Both the position numbers and the translations under genes were made by a program. Shown piece after piece: positions 18,363 to 27,836 of a stretch of 64,000 bases of DNA. Numbering within the stretch: the stretch's first letter is position 1; every line of letters begins with the position of its first letter. Source of the stretch: Vibrio pelagius (GTDB lineage: Bacteria > Pseudomonadota > Gammaproteobacteria > Enterobacterales > Vibrionaceae). The notes under the pieces are model-generated. The model was not told where the DNA came from. It saw nothing but the letters and a program-made list of their open reading frames with translations, and did not search any database. Where the stretch lies: the NCBI RefSeq assembly GCF_024347575.1, contig NZ_AP025504.1, positions 1,178,001 through 1,242,000 of the forward strand, given 5' to 3'.

Positions 18363-18397
18363 GGAAAAACAGAAGCGAAGCCAGATGACTTCGCTTC
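18363..18397 (-). terminator. terminator of the DEAD-box gene, displaced by a repeat
   Basis: Stem GAAGCGAAG/CTTCGCTTC followed on the minus strand by TGTTTTT. It is separated from the DEAD-box stop codon only by the 177-bp inserted repeat. Confidence 0.75.
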
Positions 18398-18412
18398 GTT
18401 GATGAATGCATT

Positions 18413-18589
18413 ATACCAATCGTAGTAAATAATTGCTCACCCTAGCTTGTTAAAATGCTCGATAACTGCGTTAGAATTTTTGATTGTAGAATAACTACTT
18501 ATCGAAACTCTCTGTTGGAAAAAAAGCTGCCTTGTCCTCAAGCCTTTTTCCTTCGCTATTTTTGATCACTTATTTACTGTGATTGGTAT
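18413..18589. repeat. Vibrio-type dispersed intergenic repeat / MITE-like element
   Basis: 177 bp bounded by inverted ends: ATACCAATC-GTAGTAAATAATTG on the left, and on the right the reverse complement of ATACCAATC-ACAGTAAATAAGTG. It is flanked by TTA on both sides, compatible with a short TA-type target duplication. No ORF inside. From memory such elements occur in many copies in vibrios. Its right end meets the stop codon of the DEAD-box gene. Confidence 0.75.
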
Positions 18590-19782
18590 TACTTCTGTTG
18601 TTCTCTTTTGTGTTTAGGCACGAAGTTTAATACAGAAATCGGCACAGGCTTACGCGGCTCAAAGCCTTCAATCACGCGGCGCTCAATTAAATGACCGAGG
18701 CGCTTTTCAATGATACATAGATTCTTGAAATCATCTTTTGATAAGAATGAGATCGCTTCACCTGAAGCATCTGCACGGCCAGTACGACCAATACGGTGTA
18801 CATAGTCATCCGCTGGGAATGGCAGGTCGTAGTTGACGACACGAGTCAGGTTGTCGATATCGATACCCCGAGCAGCTACGCCAGTTGCTACAAGGAACTT
18901 TACTTTCCCTTTTTTGAAGTCAGCTAGGACTTTCTCACGAATCGCTTGGCTGCTACCACTATGGAAAGACTCTGCGTGAATACCGCGCTTTTCCAACTGT
19001 GACACTAACTTGGCTGCACCGTGTTTGGTCTCAATGAAGATCAGTGCTTGTTCCCAGTTTCCTTCTTGGATCATATGGCTTAGGAGTGCTGACTTGCGGT
19101 CTTTATCAACAGTGACTAGCCACTGTTCAATATTGGCCTTTGATGCGGCATGCTTAGCAATTGAGATCTCTTCTGCTTCTTGAATAGCACTCTTAGCAAG
19201 GTCTCTAACTGGATTCGATAGGGTCGCCGAGAACAGCAAGTTTTGTACGTCTTGAGGAAGACGTGCGATGATCTTGTTGATGTCTTCAATGAAGCCCATG
19301 TCTAGCATGCGGTCTGCTTCATCAAGAACTAACACTTCTACTTCTTCAAAGTACACCGCTTTTTGACCGTACATATCGATCAAACGACCTGGCGTCGCAA
19401 CCAAAATATCGACACCTTCAATGAGGCGCTCTTTCTGATGCTTGTACTCAACACCACCGTACATTGCTAGTGAGGTTAGGTTAAGGTGCTTCGCATACTT
19501 CTTGATGTTGCGATCAACCTGAACGGCTAGCTCACGAGTTGGCGCTAAGATCACAGCACGAATGCGTTTTTTACGCTGAGTCGTTCCTTTGCTCAACATC
19601 TCCAAAATCGGCAACACGAAGCTCGCGGTTTTACCAGTACCGGTTTGCGCTGCGGCGATAAGGTTACGACCAGAAAGAACAATAGGAATTGCTTTTTCTT
19701 GGATAGATGTCGGTTTATCGTAGCCGAGTGCATTAACGGCTTTAACAATTGGGGAGCTTAATCCAAGTTTGGAAAATGGCAT
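18589..19782 (-). CDS. DEAD-box RNA helicase, RhlE-like
   Basis: 397 residues from the ATG at 19782 (MPFSKLGLSS), with GAGG upstream; the open frame extends 75 codons further but that part reads through the upstream terminator and is not coding. Motifs: Q (TSIQEKAIP), AQTGTGKT, PTRELAVQ, VLDEADRMLDMGF, SAT, HRIGRTGRAD. It unwinds RNA duplexes, probably in ribosome assembly or mRNA turnover. The C-terminal tail is short and basic (VPKHKREQQK). The TAA stop lies at the boundary with the inserted repeat, so the original C-terminus could have differed. Confidence 0.85.
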   Translation of the reverse strand: MPFSKLGLSSPIVKAVNALGYDKPTSIQEKAIPIVLSGRNLIAAAQTGTGKTASFVLPILEMLSKGTTQRKKRIRAVILAPTRELAVQVDRNIKKYAKHLNLTSLAMYGGVEYKHQKERLIEGVDILVATPGRLIDMYGQKAVYFEEVEVLVLDEADRMLDMGFIEDINKIIARLPQDVQNLLFSATLSNPVRDLAKSAIQEAEEISIAKHAASKANIEQWLVTVDKDRKSALLSHMIQEGNWEQALIFIETKHGAAKLVSQLEKRGIHAESFHSGSSQAIREKVLADFKKGKVKFLVATGVAARGIDIDNLTRVVNYDLPFPADDYVHRIGRTGRADASGEAISFLSKDDFKNLCIIEKRLGHLIERRVIEGFEPRKPVPISVLNFVPKHKREQQK

Positions 19783-19843
19783 AGGAGCCTCTGTATTTAT
19801 GAAAGTAGAGTCATGGAACGACTCTATTTTAACTGAATCTAGA

Positions 19844-19871
19844 AAAATAAAAGGGCTCATTGAGCCCTTTT
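19844..19871 (-). terminator. terminator of the FAD dehydrogenase gene
   Basis: Stem AAAAGGGCTC/GAGCCCTTTT with a three-base loop and a T-run (TTATTTTTC) on the minus strand. Confidence 0.88.
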
Positions 19872-19894
19872 CAGCGAATTGGTTAATAGGGAGA

Positions 19895-21517
19895 CTAAGC
19901 GTTGTCTTTAGATGCCTGATCAACCATAGATAAAGCCAATGCTTCTGCAGCCTTAATACCATCAATACCCGCTGACAAGATACCGCCTGCGTAACCGGCA
20001 CCTTCACCTGCAGGGTAGAAGCCTTTCAGGTTGATGCTCTGGTAATCTTTATCACGTTTGATGCAAACAGGCGAAGATGTACGAGTCTCAACACCTGTTA
20101 GTAGACCATCTGCACTCGCAAAGCCTTTGATCTTCTTATCGAACGCTGGGATAGCTTCACGAATTGCTTCGATTGCAAAATCAGGCAACGCTTTAGAGAT
20201 ATCTGTCAGGTGGATACCCGGCGTGAATGATGGTTGGACATCACCTAGCTCACTTGGATCGCGACCTTTCAGGAAGTCACCAATCTTCTGTGCTGGGGCA
20301 TCGTAGTTTTCACCACCTAGCACGTATGCGCCTGTTTCCAATTCACGTTGGAAGCGGATACCTGCCAGTGGGTCACCTGGGTAATCGCGTTCTGGGTCAA
20401 TGCCAACAACGATTGCACTGTTCGCGTTACGCTCAGCACGTGAGTATTGGCTCATGCCGTTAGTTACCACGCGGCCTTCTTCAGAAGTCGCAGCAACAAC
20501 AGTACCGCCTGGACACATACAGAAGCTGTAAACGGTACGGCCATTCTTACAGTGGTGAACTAATTTGTAGTCCGCAGCGCCAAGAATTGGGTTGCCTGCA
20601 TTTGGACCGAAACGCGCTTCATCAATCATTGATTGTTTGTGCTCGATACGGAAACCAACAGAGAATGGCTTCGCTTCCATGTAGACACCGCGCTCATGCA
20701 GCATTTCGAATGTATCGCGAGCACTGTGGCCTACCGCTAGGATAACGTGGCGAGATTTGATCTCTTCGCCGTTAGATAGCGTCAGACCTGTGATTTGGCC
20801 ATCTTCCATGTGGATGTCGTCAACACGTGTACTGAAGCGAATTTCGCCACCAAGTTCGATGATTTTCGCACGCATTTTTTCGATCATGGTCACCAGTTTA
20901 AAAGTACCGATGTGCGGCTTACTTACGTATAGGATCTCCTCAGGTGCGCCAGCAGCAACAAACTCTTCGATAACTTTACGACCGTAGTGTTTTGGATCTT
21001 TTACTTGGCTGTATAGCTTACCGTCAGAGAATGTACCTGCACCACCTTCACCAAACTGTACGTTTGATTCTGTATTCAGGGTGCGCTTACGCCAGAAACC
21101 AAAGGTATCTTTAGTACGTTCACGAACTTCTTTACCACGTTCAACAACGATAGGCTTGAAGCCGCTTTGCGCTAGGATAAGCGCTGAGAACAGGCCACAC
21201 GGACCGAAACCGATAACGACAGGGCGTTCAGTTAGATTTTCAGGCGCTTGTGCAACAAACTTGTAAGCCATGTCAGGCGTTACTTTCACGTGAGGGTCGC
21301 TCACAAACTCTTCGAGTAGCGCTTCTTCGTTTTCTACGGCGACATCAAGAGTGTAGATAAGAAGGATCTTTGTTTTCTTACGAGCATCGTAGCCACGTTT
21401 AAAGATATTAAAAGAGATAACCTGATCAGCAGTGATACCCAGTTTCGCTTCAATTGCGTCTTGGATCTCGTGCTCTTCATGGTCGAGTGGAAGTTTAATT
21501 TCGGTTAAACGTATCAT
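19895..21517 (-). CDS. FAD-dependent dehydrogenase (COG2509 type)
   Basis: 540 residues. After an N-terminal alpha/beta domain (about 1-90, MIRLTEIKLPLDHEEHEI), the dinucleotide fold begins with VVIGFGPCGLFSALILAQSG, followed by an acidic-strand motif (VVERGK) and a glycine-rich ILAVGHSARD. The end carries YPAGEGAGYAGGILSAGIDG, an FAD-binding signature. This architecture is that of widespread uncharacterised FAD-dependent dehydrogenases. Substrate unknown, cytoplasmic. A terminator follows, separating it from the DEAD-box gene. Confidence 0.85.
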   Translation of the reverse strand: MIRLTEIKLPLDHEEHEIQDAIEAKLGITADQVISFNIFKRGYDARKKTKILLIYTLDVAVENEEALLEEFVSDPHVKVTPDMAYKFVAQAPENLTERPVVIGFGPCGLFSALILAQSGFKPIVVERGKEVRERTKDTFGFWRKRTLNTESNVQFGEGGAGTFSDGKLYSQVKDPKHYGRKVIEEFVAAGAPEEILYVSKPHIGTFKLVTMIEKMRAKIIELGGEIRFSTRVDDIHMEDGQITGLTLSNGEEIKSRHVILAVGHSARDTFEMLHERGVYMEAKPFSVGFRIEHKQSMIDEARFGPNAGNPILGAADYKLVHHCKNGRTVYSFCMCPGGTVVAATSEEGRVVTNGMSQYSRAERNANSAIVVGIDPERDYPGDPLAGIRFQRELETGAYVLGGENYDAPAQKIGDFLKGRDPSELGDVQPSFTPGIHLTDISKALPDFAIEAIREAIPAFDKKIKGFASADGLLTGVETRTSSPVCIKRDKDYQSINLKGFYPAGEGAGYAGGILSAGIDGIKAAEALALSMVDQASKDNA

Positions 21518-21755
21518 GTATAGATGTCTCGTTTTATAGGTGTCTTAGCTTGGCACTGCGGATCTCATCATAGTTGTTGAGAGAGTGCTTCGCTCACAAT
21601 GGCGCGCATTTTACGAGAAATTGAATTCTCTGTCATAATAAATTGAAAGCAGAAGCGAATTAGAGATGATATTCCCCCGCGATGATATTGAATTTTGTCT
21701 TGGGATGAGTATTATCCCCATTCCTCAATTTTGACTAACTTAAGAGCAGAGCATC

Positions 21756-22079
21756 ATGGCATTTGTCGTCGGCGATAACTGTATCCAATGTAAATACACT
21801 GACTGTGTGGCGGTTTGTCCCGCAGACGCATTTCATGAAGGCCCAAACTTCATGGTCATCAATCCAATTGAGTGTATTGACTGTGGCCTATGTGTGCCGG
21901 AATGTGATGCCCAAGCGATCTACCAAGAGGACGAAGTGCCAGAAGATCAGCAAATCTATATTGAGTTGAATGCAGAATTAGCCGAGCTGTGGCCTGTGCA
22001 GACGGAAGTGAAGCCTGCAATGGATGAAGCTGAGAAGTGGAATGGTGTACCTGATAAACTGGGTATGTTAGAGAAGTAA
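21756..22079 (+). CDS. fdxA: 7Fe-8S type ferredoxin FdxA
   Basis: 107 residues. The N-terminal [14 protein letters not shown] and central [12 protein letters not shown] motifs give one [3Fe-4S] and one [4Fe-4S] cluster, as in Azotobacter FdI-like ferredoxins. A roughly 50-residue C-terminal acidic tail ([11 protein letters not shown]...) matches FdxA length. A soluble low-potential electron carrier whose partner is unknown. Divergent from the FAD dehydrogenase across 238 bp. Confidence 0.9.
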   Translation: MAFVVGDNCIQCKYTDCVAVCPADAFHEGPNFMVINPIECIDCGLCVPECDAQAIYQEDEVPEDQQIYIELNAELAELWPVQTEVKPAMDEAEKWNGVPDKLGMLEK

Positions 22080-22191
22080 TTTAATTCCTCTCACCGAAAA
22101 AGATCCCCAACTCAGTCGTCCCTCCTTCTTGAGGATGACGGCTGATGATGAACCTAATCATCGATTCCCTGATATTTTTAACTCTCACGCG

Positions 22192-22232
22192 CGTCATTCC
22201 CTACGGCGAGGAACGAGCAAGATAGGGAATCT
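22192..22232. repeat. probable dispersed palindromic repeat fragment
   Basis: GTCATTCCCTACGGCGAGGA followed by ACGAGCAAGATAGGGAATCT, with inverted ATTCCCT/AGGGAAT arms. A related ATTCCCTGA occurs about 35 bp earlier. Resembles intergenic repeats I recall from vibrios, but no second full copy is in the window. Confidence 0.4.
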
Positions 22233-22266
22233 TGCTCTTTAATTCGTTTAACTCTCTTTCTTGCTA

Positions 22267-23001
22267 TTAACTGTGCTGACGACGCATGTTGTCGAGAATG
22301 ATCCCGGTCGCCATCGCGACATTAAGAGACTCTGCACCACCAAAAGCTGGAATCGTGATCTTGTCTGTCACAAATTGAGCCGCTTTTTCACGAATGCCGT
22401 GAGATTCGCTACCCATCAATAGGATGCCGTTAGCTGAAAACTCAGTGCGGTGTACACTTTCACCTTCAAGAAATGCGCCGTAGACCGGTAGGTTCGCTTG
22501 TTCCAAGTAGCTTGGTAGATCGGTTTGACTCACTTGCACACGACCAAAACTCCCCATTGTTGCACTGATGGTTTTTGGGTTGTAAGGATCAGCACAATCG
22601 CTGCTCGCCACAATGTGTTTAATGCCGTACCAGTCAGCAACACGAATGATGGTGCCAAGGTTGCCCGGGTCAGAGACACCATCAAGTGCGATCATCAGCC
22701 CGCTTGCTTTTGGCAGTTCGAATGATGGAATCTCAACAACTGCAATAGCGGCATTGTTGCTCACCAATGTGCTGGCTTTCGTTAGCTCATCTAGGGAAGC
22801 TTCAACGCAATCGAACTCTCTCAGTGCTGCTTGGTTTTGTGACAGAAACTCGGCTGTGGCAAAAACGTTCTTCACCACTAGGTCGCTGTCTATTAACTCA
22901 AGCACATTCTTTTCCCCTTGAACAAGGAACAAGCCGTGTGCTTTACGTTGCTTCTTTTGACCTAAGGCGCGAAGGAGTTTTAATTGGTTTTTTGAAATCA
23001 T
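22267..23001 (-). CDS. TrmH/SpoU-family RNA 2'-O-methyltransferase
   Basis: 244 residues. An N-terminal RNA-binding substrate domain (about 1-85, KQRKAHGLFLVQGEKNVLELI) precedes the SPOUT knot. Motif 1 is DPGNLGTIIRVADWYG, motif 2 LMGSESHGI, and motif 3 IPAFGGAESLNVAMATGI. It uses S-adenosylmethionine to methylate ribose in rRNA or tRNA; the exact target cannot be assigned (RlmB-like, but a shorter N-terminus leaves this open). Confidence 0.87.
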   Translation of the reverse strand: MISKNQLKLLRALGQKKQRKAHGLFLVQGEKNVLELIDSDLVVKNVFATAEFLSQNQAALREFDCVEASLDELTKASTLVSNNAAIAVVEIPSFELPKASGLMIALDGVSDPGNLGTIIRVADWYGIKHIVASSDCADPYNPKTISATMGSFGRVQVSQTDLPSYLEQANLPVYGAFLEGESVHRTEFSANGILLMGSESHGIREKAAQFVTDKITIPAFGGAESLNVAMATGIILDNMRRQHS

Positions 23002-23085
23002 GTTTTTATCCTAGATATAAGCCCGCGCATTATAGAGCAAAGGTTAGGGAACACAAAGTGGGAGAGTGAAATGCTCGCGAGATTA

Positions 23086-23116
23086 AAAACAAAAGCGCAC
23101 CTTTCGATGCGCTTTA
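23086..23116 (-). terminator. terminator of the Tas-like gene
   Basis: Stem AAAGCGCA/TGCGCTTT; on the minus strand it is followed by TGTTTTTAA. Confidence 0.85.
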
Positions 23117-23165
23117 TGTTTTAGTTTGGTCTTGTTATCACCACATAAGGTGGCGTGACCGCGAA

Positions 23166-24218
23166 TTAGTACGGTACAGGGTAGCGTCTAAATACGGTGT
23201 TGATATCAGCTAACACTTCTTCCGACAGAGGCTTACTGAACGCGGCCACATTCTCTTTTAACTGGTCTAGATTCGTTGCACCGATAATCGTCGATGTAAC
23301 ACCATCAACTTGGTTACACCATGCTAGAGCAAGTTGGCTTGGAGTAAAGCCATGGGTCTTCGCCACTTCCACGTACTCTTTCACCGCCGAGTTAGCGATT
23401 TCAGTGTCACGGAAAATACCTTTACGCTGCATGTATGTCCAACGACTGCCCGCAGGACGCGCACCATCAATGTACTTGCCACTCAGCATACCTGCCGCCA
23501 GTGGTGACCATGGTAAGTAAGCGACATCTTCATGAACACAGTTTTCAATCAAATATGGCCAATCTTTTGCGTGCAGCAGGCTAAACTCATTTTGAATTGA
23601 AACCATGCGTGGTAAGTCGTGTTTTTCACTCAACTTGAGATAGGTATTAATCCCCCAAGTAGTATCGTCAGACAGGCCGCAGTGACGAATCTTGCCCGCT
23701 TTGATGCAGCTTGCTAGTGCCTGAAGGATCTCCAGCATTTGGTTTTCGTGTTCCTGGCGATCAATGTCGCTAAACGAAATGTGACCTGGGAAATGCTTTC
23801 CGAAATGCGGTGTTGCGCGGTTTGGCCAGTGTAGTTGGTAGAGGTCGATATAATCGGTGTTGAGTCGCTTCAATGACGCATCGACAGCGGCAATTACCGC
23901 TTCTCCAGTAATCGGACCGCCACCACGGACCCAAGGCAGGCCTGCACCGGCGATCTTGGTTGCGATGATCAATTCACTACGGCGCTGAGGGTTGCGTGAT
24001 AACCAGTCGCCGATAATCTCTTCTGTTTTGCCATAAGTCTCTGGAGACGGCGGGACCGCATACATTTCAGCGGTATCGATAAAGTTAATCCCTTGGCTAA
24101 GTGCATACTCGATCTGTTGGTCGGCTTGCAGTTGCGTATTTTGCAGGCCCCATGTCATGCTCCCAAGACAGATGCGGGAAACTGGAATTTGGCTGCTTCC
24201 TAACTTTGAATATTCCAT
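23166..24218 (-). CDS. aldo/keto reductase, Tas-like
   Basis: 350 residues from ATG 24218 (MEYSKLGSSQIPVSRICLGS), with AGGAA upstream; the 56-codon upstream extension of the frame is not family-like. Catalytic Asp and Tyr appear in FIDTAEMYAVPPS, Lys in IIATKIAG, and His in LYQLHWPNR. The insertion around the FGKHFPGH segment is typical of Tas, named for its effect on tyrosine auxotrophy in E. coli. NADPH-dependent, cytoplasmic; natural substrate unknown. Confidence 0.85.
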   Translation of the reverse strand: MEYSKLGSSQIPVSRICLGSMTWGLQNTQLQADQQIEYALSQGINFIDTAEMYAVPPSPETYGKTEEIIGDWLSRNPQRRSELIIATKIAGAGLPWVRGGGPITGEAVIAAVDASLKRLNTDYIDLYQLHWPNRATPHFGKHFPGHISFSDIDRQEHENQMLEILQALASCIKAGKIRHCGLSDDTTWGINTYLKLSEKHDLPRMVSIQNEFSLLHAKDWPYLIENCVHEDVAYLPWSPLAAGMLSGKYIDGARPAGSRWTYMQRKGIFRDTEIANSAVKEYVEVAKTHGFTPSQLALAWCNQVDGVTSTIIGATNLDQLKENVAAFSKPLSEEVLADINTVFRRYPVPY

Positions 24219-24446
24219 TGATTGCTGGATTCCTATTGTTATACGTCCACCGCAGATGAGAATTTTGACGAAGAATAAATTGCGAGTGGCGTGAGTTGGA
24301 ATACAAAGTAGTAACATAAAAAAACACGTTCGGGTACGGTTTTTAACAATGTTTAGAGTGGTTGAATGAAGCGTAAGAGGGGACAAGTCTACGCGATTGA
24401 ATTTAGAGAAAAGCTATTTGAATCAAGACAAAAGGTTGAGAAACTA

Positions 24447-24473
24447 ACGCCCTGCATGGATAAGTCAGGGCGT
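24447..24473 (-). terminator. hairpin after the 46-aa gene
   Basis: Stem ACGCCCTG/CAGGGCGT with an 11-base loop, 38 bp past the minus-strand stop. The U-tract is weak, so a terminator role is uncertain. Confidence 0.45.
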
Positions 24474-24511
24474 GATACGGATCTAAGTGAATGAGTAGTT
24501 TTTAGACTGCT

Positions 24512-24652
24512 TTAGTCCTCTGTACTCATACCACCTTGTTGTTGAACCTGTCTTAAAGCTTCCAGTCTTTGAGATTCTTTGTCTGTCGATGCCGTATTAA
24601 CTTGTTCCTCAGTCGCTTGAGGAGCAAAAACATAGTACTTATTGATAGTCAT
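24512..24652 (-). CDS. small hypothetical protein, 46 aa
   Basis: ATG at 24652 (begins MTINKYYVFAPQATEEQVNT) preceded by GAGGG; the longer frame to 24763 has no RBS and an arginine-rich, unlikely N-terminus. The product is polar and glutamine-rich, ends GGMSTED, and has no targeting signal. Unrecognised family. Placed alone between Tas-like and pepT. Confidence 0.5.
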   Translation of the reverse strand: MTINKYYVFAPQATEEQVNTASTDKESQRLEALRQVQQQGGMSTED

Positions 24653-24999
24653 AATCGAACCCTCATGTAACGTATGACATAGTTTGCTTGAAGGATAAAC
24701 TGTGATCATCATCCGTCTTGTTCTTTTTTTAGGCTGAGAGCGGAGGGCGTAGAATACGAACAAAACGACCGTTTATCATCCTCTTGCAATAAGTAACTGA
24801 CGAAACCCTCTGGTTTAGAGTATAGGGTACTCAGTTCATTTCGCAGAAAAATGATTTGGAGCAAATCGCTTATCCCTTAGAGGCGTAAGATGAGCGTTCA
24901 TGCATCAACAGTTTCAAGACAATTTTCTCAAGTCTTAGTCTATCTGAATCCCAATCATGTTGATGAATCAATTCAATAAAACCGCGGCGAGCACAAGTT

Positions 25000-26232
25000 A
25001 TGGAACAGTTAGTTGAACGTTTTCTAAAGTACGTGACCTACGATACTCAATCTAATCCTTCGAATGCACAGTGCCCAAGCTCTAGTGGTCAAATGACCTT
25101 TGCAGAGGTGTTAAAGGAAGAGCTGATTGCACTAGGGCTGAGTGATGTTAGCTTAGACAGTAACGGTTACTTGATGGCAAAACTGCCGTCTAATGTTGAC
25201 CATCAAGTACCTGCGATTGGTTTTGTGGCGCATATGGATACCGCACCTGATGCATCGGGTGCCAATGTCGCTCCACAATTAATACGTGACTATCAAGGTG
25301 GTGTTGTACAACTTGGTAGTAGTGGCGAGTGTTTAGACCCAGAGCAGTACTCAGACCTCAACAAATTGCACGGTCACGACCTCATTACGACTGACGGTAC
25401 GACGTTGCTTGGTGCCGACAATAAAGCAGGTATTGCTGAGATCATTACAGCGATTGCTTATCTAAAAGCGAATCCTGAATTGAAACATGGTGACATTTGT
25501 ATTGGCTTCACACCTGATGAAGAGATCGGTCGTGGTGCAAACTTGTTCAATGTAGAAAAATTTGGTGCTGAGTGGGCTTATACCATTGATGGTGGTCCCG
25601 TAGGCGAGCTGGAGTTTGAGAACTTTAACGCGTCAAGTGCGGATGTTATCTGTCATGGTGTAAACGTTCACCCAGGAACAGCGAAAGGAAAGATGGTCAA
25701 TGCGATGAACATCGCAGCGCAATTTCAATTGATGATGCCAGCGGAAGAGACACCGGAATGCACCGAAGGTTATGAAGGTTTCTATCACCTCAAATCTGCG
25801 GAGATGGGGGTCGCGCGCTCAGAGCTAGGCTACATTATTCGTGACTTTGAGCGCGAGGGCGTAGAGCAACGTAAAGTCTTCATGCAACAAAAAGTTGCTG
25901 AGCTAAATAGTCGTTTAGAGAAGGGGAGCGTAGAGCTTGTGCTAACCGATAGCTATTTCAACATGAAAGAGATGGTTGAGCCGCATCAGCATATTATTGA
26001 ATTGGCAAAACAGGCGATGATCACTTGTGACGTTGAGCCGATGATCAAACCAATTCGTGGCGGTACGGATGGTGCAAGGCTCTCATTTATGGGGTTGCCA
26101 TGCCCGAATATTTTCACTGGCGGTTACAACTTCCATGGTATTCATGAGTTCATTACGGTTCAGGGTATGGAGCTCGCTGTTAAAGTGATTGTAGAGTTGT
26201 CTCAAAATACCGCGGCTCAATATCAAAAATAG
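25000..26232 (+). CDS. pepT: peptidase T (tripeptide aminopeptidase)
   Basis: 410 residues, M20B family. Zinc ligands and catalytic residues are visible: [11 protein letters not shown] (His and Asp), LGADNKAG (bridging Asp), [10 protein letters not shown] (catalytic Glu pair), TIDGGPVGE (Asp) and the C-terminal NFHGIHEF (His). It removes the N-terminal residue from tripeptides in the cytoplasm. Length and start [18 protein letters not shown] are typical. In enterics pepT is FNR-induced; an imperfect TTGAT/ATCAA pair upstream has the wrong spacing, so I do not claim that here. Confidence 0.93.
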   Translation: MEQLVERFLKYVTYDTQSNPSNAQCPSSSGQMTFAEVLKEELIALGLSDVSLDSNGYLMAKLPSNVDHQVPAIGFVAHMDTAPDASGANVAPQLIRDYQGGVVQLGSSGECLDPEQYSDLNKLHGHDLITTDGTTLLGADNKAGIAEIITAIAYLKANPELKHGDICIGFTPDEEIGRGANLFNVEKFGAEWAYTIDGGPVGELEFENFNASSADVICHGVNVHPGTAKGKMVNAMNIAAQFQLMMPAEETPECTEGYEGFYHLKSAEMGVARSELGYIIRDFEREGVEQRKVFMQQKVAELNSRLEKGSVELVLTDSYFNMKEMVEPHQHIIELAKQAMITCDVEPMIKPIRGGTDGARLSFMGLPCPNIFTGGYNFHGIHEFITVQGMELAVKVIVELSQNTAAQYQK

Positions 26233-26318
26233 AATAAGAATGACGGCTTTATCTCTTTGTTCCTTTGTATTTTAGAGAGTATTCATTGATACTTTCGATA
26301 AGTATAAGGGAGTAAACG

Positions 26319-26786
26319 ATGAGAAAATTCATTCTACTGTGCACCCACCTTGCTGTGGGTGCTTTTGGTTTTGGGTTAGGGGTTTATGCGTTACCTATTT
26401 TGATCGAACCCGAGTCACCCTCAAAAGATTCAGTAAAAGCGGTGACAGAGAGAGCAGTACTGAGTGGGGAATTTACAAGAGACCGCCAAGACAGTGATTT
26501 TCTTCATTGGGGAGAGGGTGTTGTTTCTGTTACTGAGAGTGCCATTGCCTTTGAGGGAGAGCTTGCGCCTGGACCTGATTACAAACTCTATTTGTCCCCT
26601 AGTTATGTTGAGACAGAAATGGCTTTCAATGAGCTCAAGTCAACAATGTTGAAGGTAGGCGATGTTAAAACCTTTGACCGCTTTATGCTGACACTGCCAC
26701 AAGGGGTAGACCTTGATCAATACGATACGGTTGTGATTTGGTGTGAAACTTTTGGCGAGTTTATTACTTCGGCAAAAATAAAATGA
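26319..26786 (+). CDS. DM13-domain envelope protein
   Basis: 155 residues. An N-terminal hydrophobic anchor (about 4-28) is followed by a DM13 domain (about 48-155): GEFTRDRQDSDFLHWGEG, then GPDYKLYLSP, and the hallmark VVIWCETFGEFITSAKI with its cysteine. DM13 domains are proposed to act in redox reactions in secreted or anchored proteins. Start ATG has GGGAG upstream. It lies 93 bp before an MscS-type channel with a terminator between them, so they are separate transcripts. Confidence 0.8.
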   Translation: MRKFILLCTHLAVGAFGFGLGVYALPILIEPESPSKDSVKAVTERAVLSGEFTRDRQDSDFLHWGEGVVSVTESAIAFEGELAPGPDYKLYLSPSYVETEMAFNELKSTMLKVGDVKTFDRFMLTLPQGVDLDQYDTVVIWCETFGEFITSAKIK

Positions 26787-26816
26787 TAGCCTAAAAGACG
26801 CTGTGTCTTATGAACA

Positions 26817-26843
26817 AAAACGCTCAGAGAATGGGCGTTTTTA
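26817..26843 (+). terminator. Rho-independent terminator
   Basis: Stem AAAACGCTC/GGGCGTTTT (one T-G wobble) followed by T-run, after the DM13 gene. Confidence 0.75.
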
Positions 26844-26879
26844 TTAGCTTAAGTCATCATCATTCCAAAGGAAGTTGTA

Positions 26880-27734
26880 ATGGAAAAAATGTGGCAAGTG
26901 ATCGATTTTTTGTTATCACACAAAGGCCTGTTCAGTGCATTAATTATCGCTGTTGTTTTAATTATTCGTCGAATAACGCTATCTCAAATCAGAGGTGACG
27001 TTGCTTTTCTCTCTGAAAATCAGCGTAACTGGATGTCTCGCACAAAGAATGGCACTTTTACCCTGCTAGTGGTTATCTTGTTTATTCTTTGGCAGTCGGA
27101 AATCAGTGAGTTCGCGTTGTCGTTAACTGCGATTGCGGTGGCAATTGTTGTGGCATCGAAAGAGATTATTCTCTGTTTTACCGGTTCAATCCAGAGGGCA
27201 AGTTCGCGTTCTTTTCGAATTGGTGATTGGATCGAAGTAGGCAAAATCAGTGGTCAGGTGATTGAACATAATATGATGGCAACCGTGATTCAGGAAATTG
27301 ACCTGCACCACGGACAATATCAATATACGGGCAAAACAGCCACGCTACCTAACAGTATGTTTTTTACTTATCCAGTAAAGAACCTCAACTTTATGAAGCG
27401 CTATGTTTATCACGACTTTTCTATTGTGGTGAAAGATTTTGTCAACTTGTACCCCTTGTTTCCGGGACTGCTCAAACAGATTGAAGCGCACAGTGAGCAC
27501 TTTTTTGAAGTTGCACGCCGTTACAATGCTGTAATTGAACGTCATGCTGGGGTAGACCTTCCGGGGCCTGAGCCACATATTCATGTCTCGAGTGGAGCCA
27601 CGGGCGAACAAGTCGTGCATTTCATTATTTTCTGTCCGACAGAACAAGCCTCCCATATAGAGCAGGAGATTCGTCGTGACTTCATGGAAAGCTATGCTCA
27701 AGCGTTTCCAGAAAAGCCTCTGCTTAATGAATAA
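26880..27734 (+). CDS. MscS-family small mechanosensitive channel
   Basis: 284 residues, about the size of E. coli MscS. Three hydrophobic helices (about 13-30, 60-80, 82-100), the MscS beta domain (SFRIGDWIEVGKISGQVIEHN, then a TLPNSMFF-like strand) and a C-terminal cytoplasmic domain. The pore helix is poorer in the Gly/Ala pattern than classical MscS, so gating properties may differ. Inner-membrane osmotic release valve. Followed by a strong terminator. Confidence 0.8.
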   Translation: MEKMWQVIDFLLSHKGLFSALIIAVVLIIRRITLSQIRGDVAFLSENQRNWMSRTKNGTFTLLVVILFILWQSEISEFALSLTAIAVAIVVASKEIILCFTGSIQRASSRSFRIGDWIEVGKISGQVIEHNMMATVIQEIDLHHGQYQYTGKTATLPNSMFFTYPVKNLNFMKRYVYHDFSIVVKDFVNLYPLFPGLLKQIEAHSEHFFEVARRYNAVIERHAGVDLPGPEPHIHVSSGATGEQVVHFIIFCPTEQASHIEQEIRRDFMESYAQAFPEKPLLNE

Positions 27735-27739
27735 TAAAA

Positions 27740-27779
27740 AGCCCCCCAATAATTGGTGTCCAACTATTGGGGGGCTGTT
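27740..27779. terminator. strong bidirectional terminator
   Basis: Twelve-base stem AGCCCCCCAATA/TATTGGGGGGCT with a 13-base loop, between the convergent mscS-type and deaminase genes; five A precede it. Confidence 0.82.
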
Positions 27780-27836
27780 CAATCATTGGTTTGTTAATAT
27801 TGGGGAGTGACCTGAATCATTAAACTCTGTTCTGAG

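Noticed and set aside
19783..20007. N-terminal extension of the RhlE-like helicase by 75 residues
   Set aside because: It runs through the upstream gene's terminator and 3' end, while a proper RBS and family-typical start exist at 19782.
24366..24494. 42-codon plus-strand frame starting MKRKRGQVYA between the Tas-like gene and the 46-aa gene
   Set aside because: No Shine-Dalgarno sequence, overlaps the upstream region of the Tas-like gene, and its end runs through a hairpin; more likely chance.
24948..24975. TTGAT/ATCAA pair upstream of pepT as an FNR box
   Set aside because: The half-sites are separated by two bases instead of four, so it does not match the FNR palindrome.
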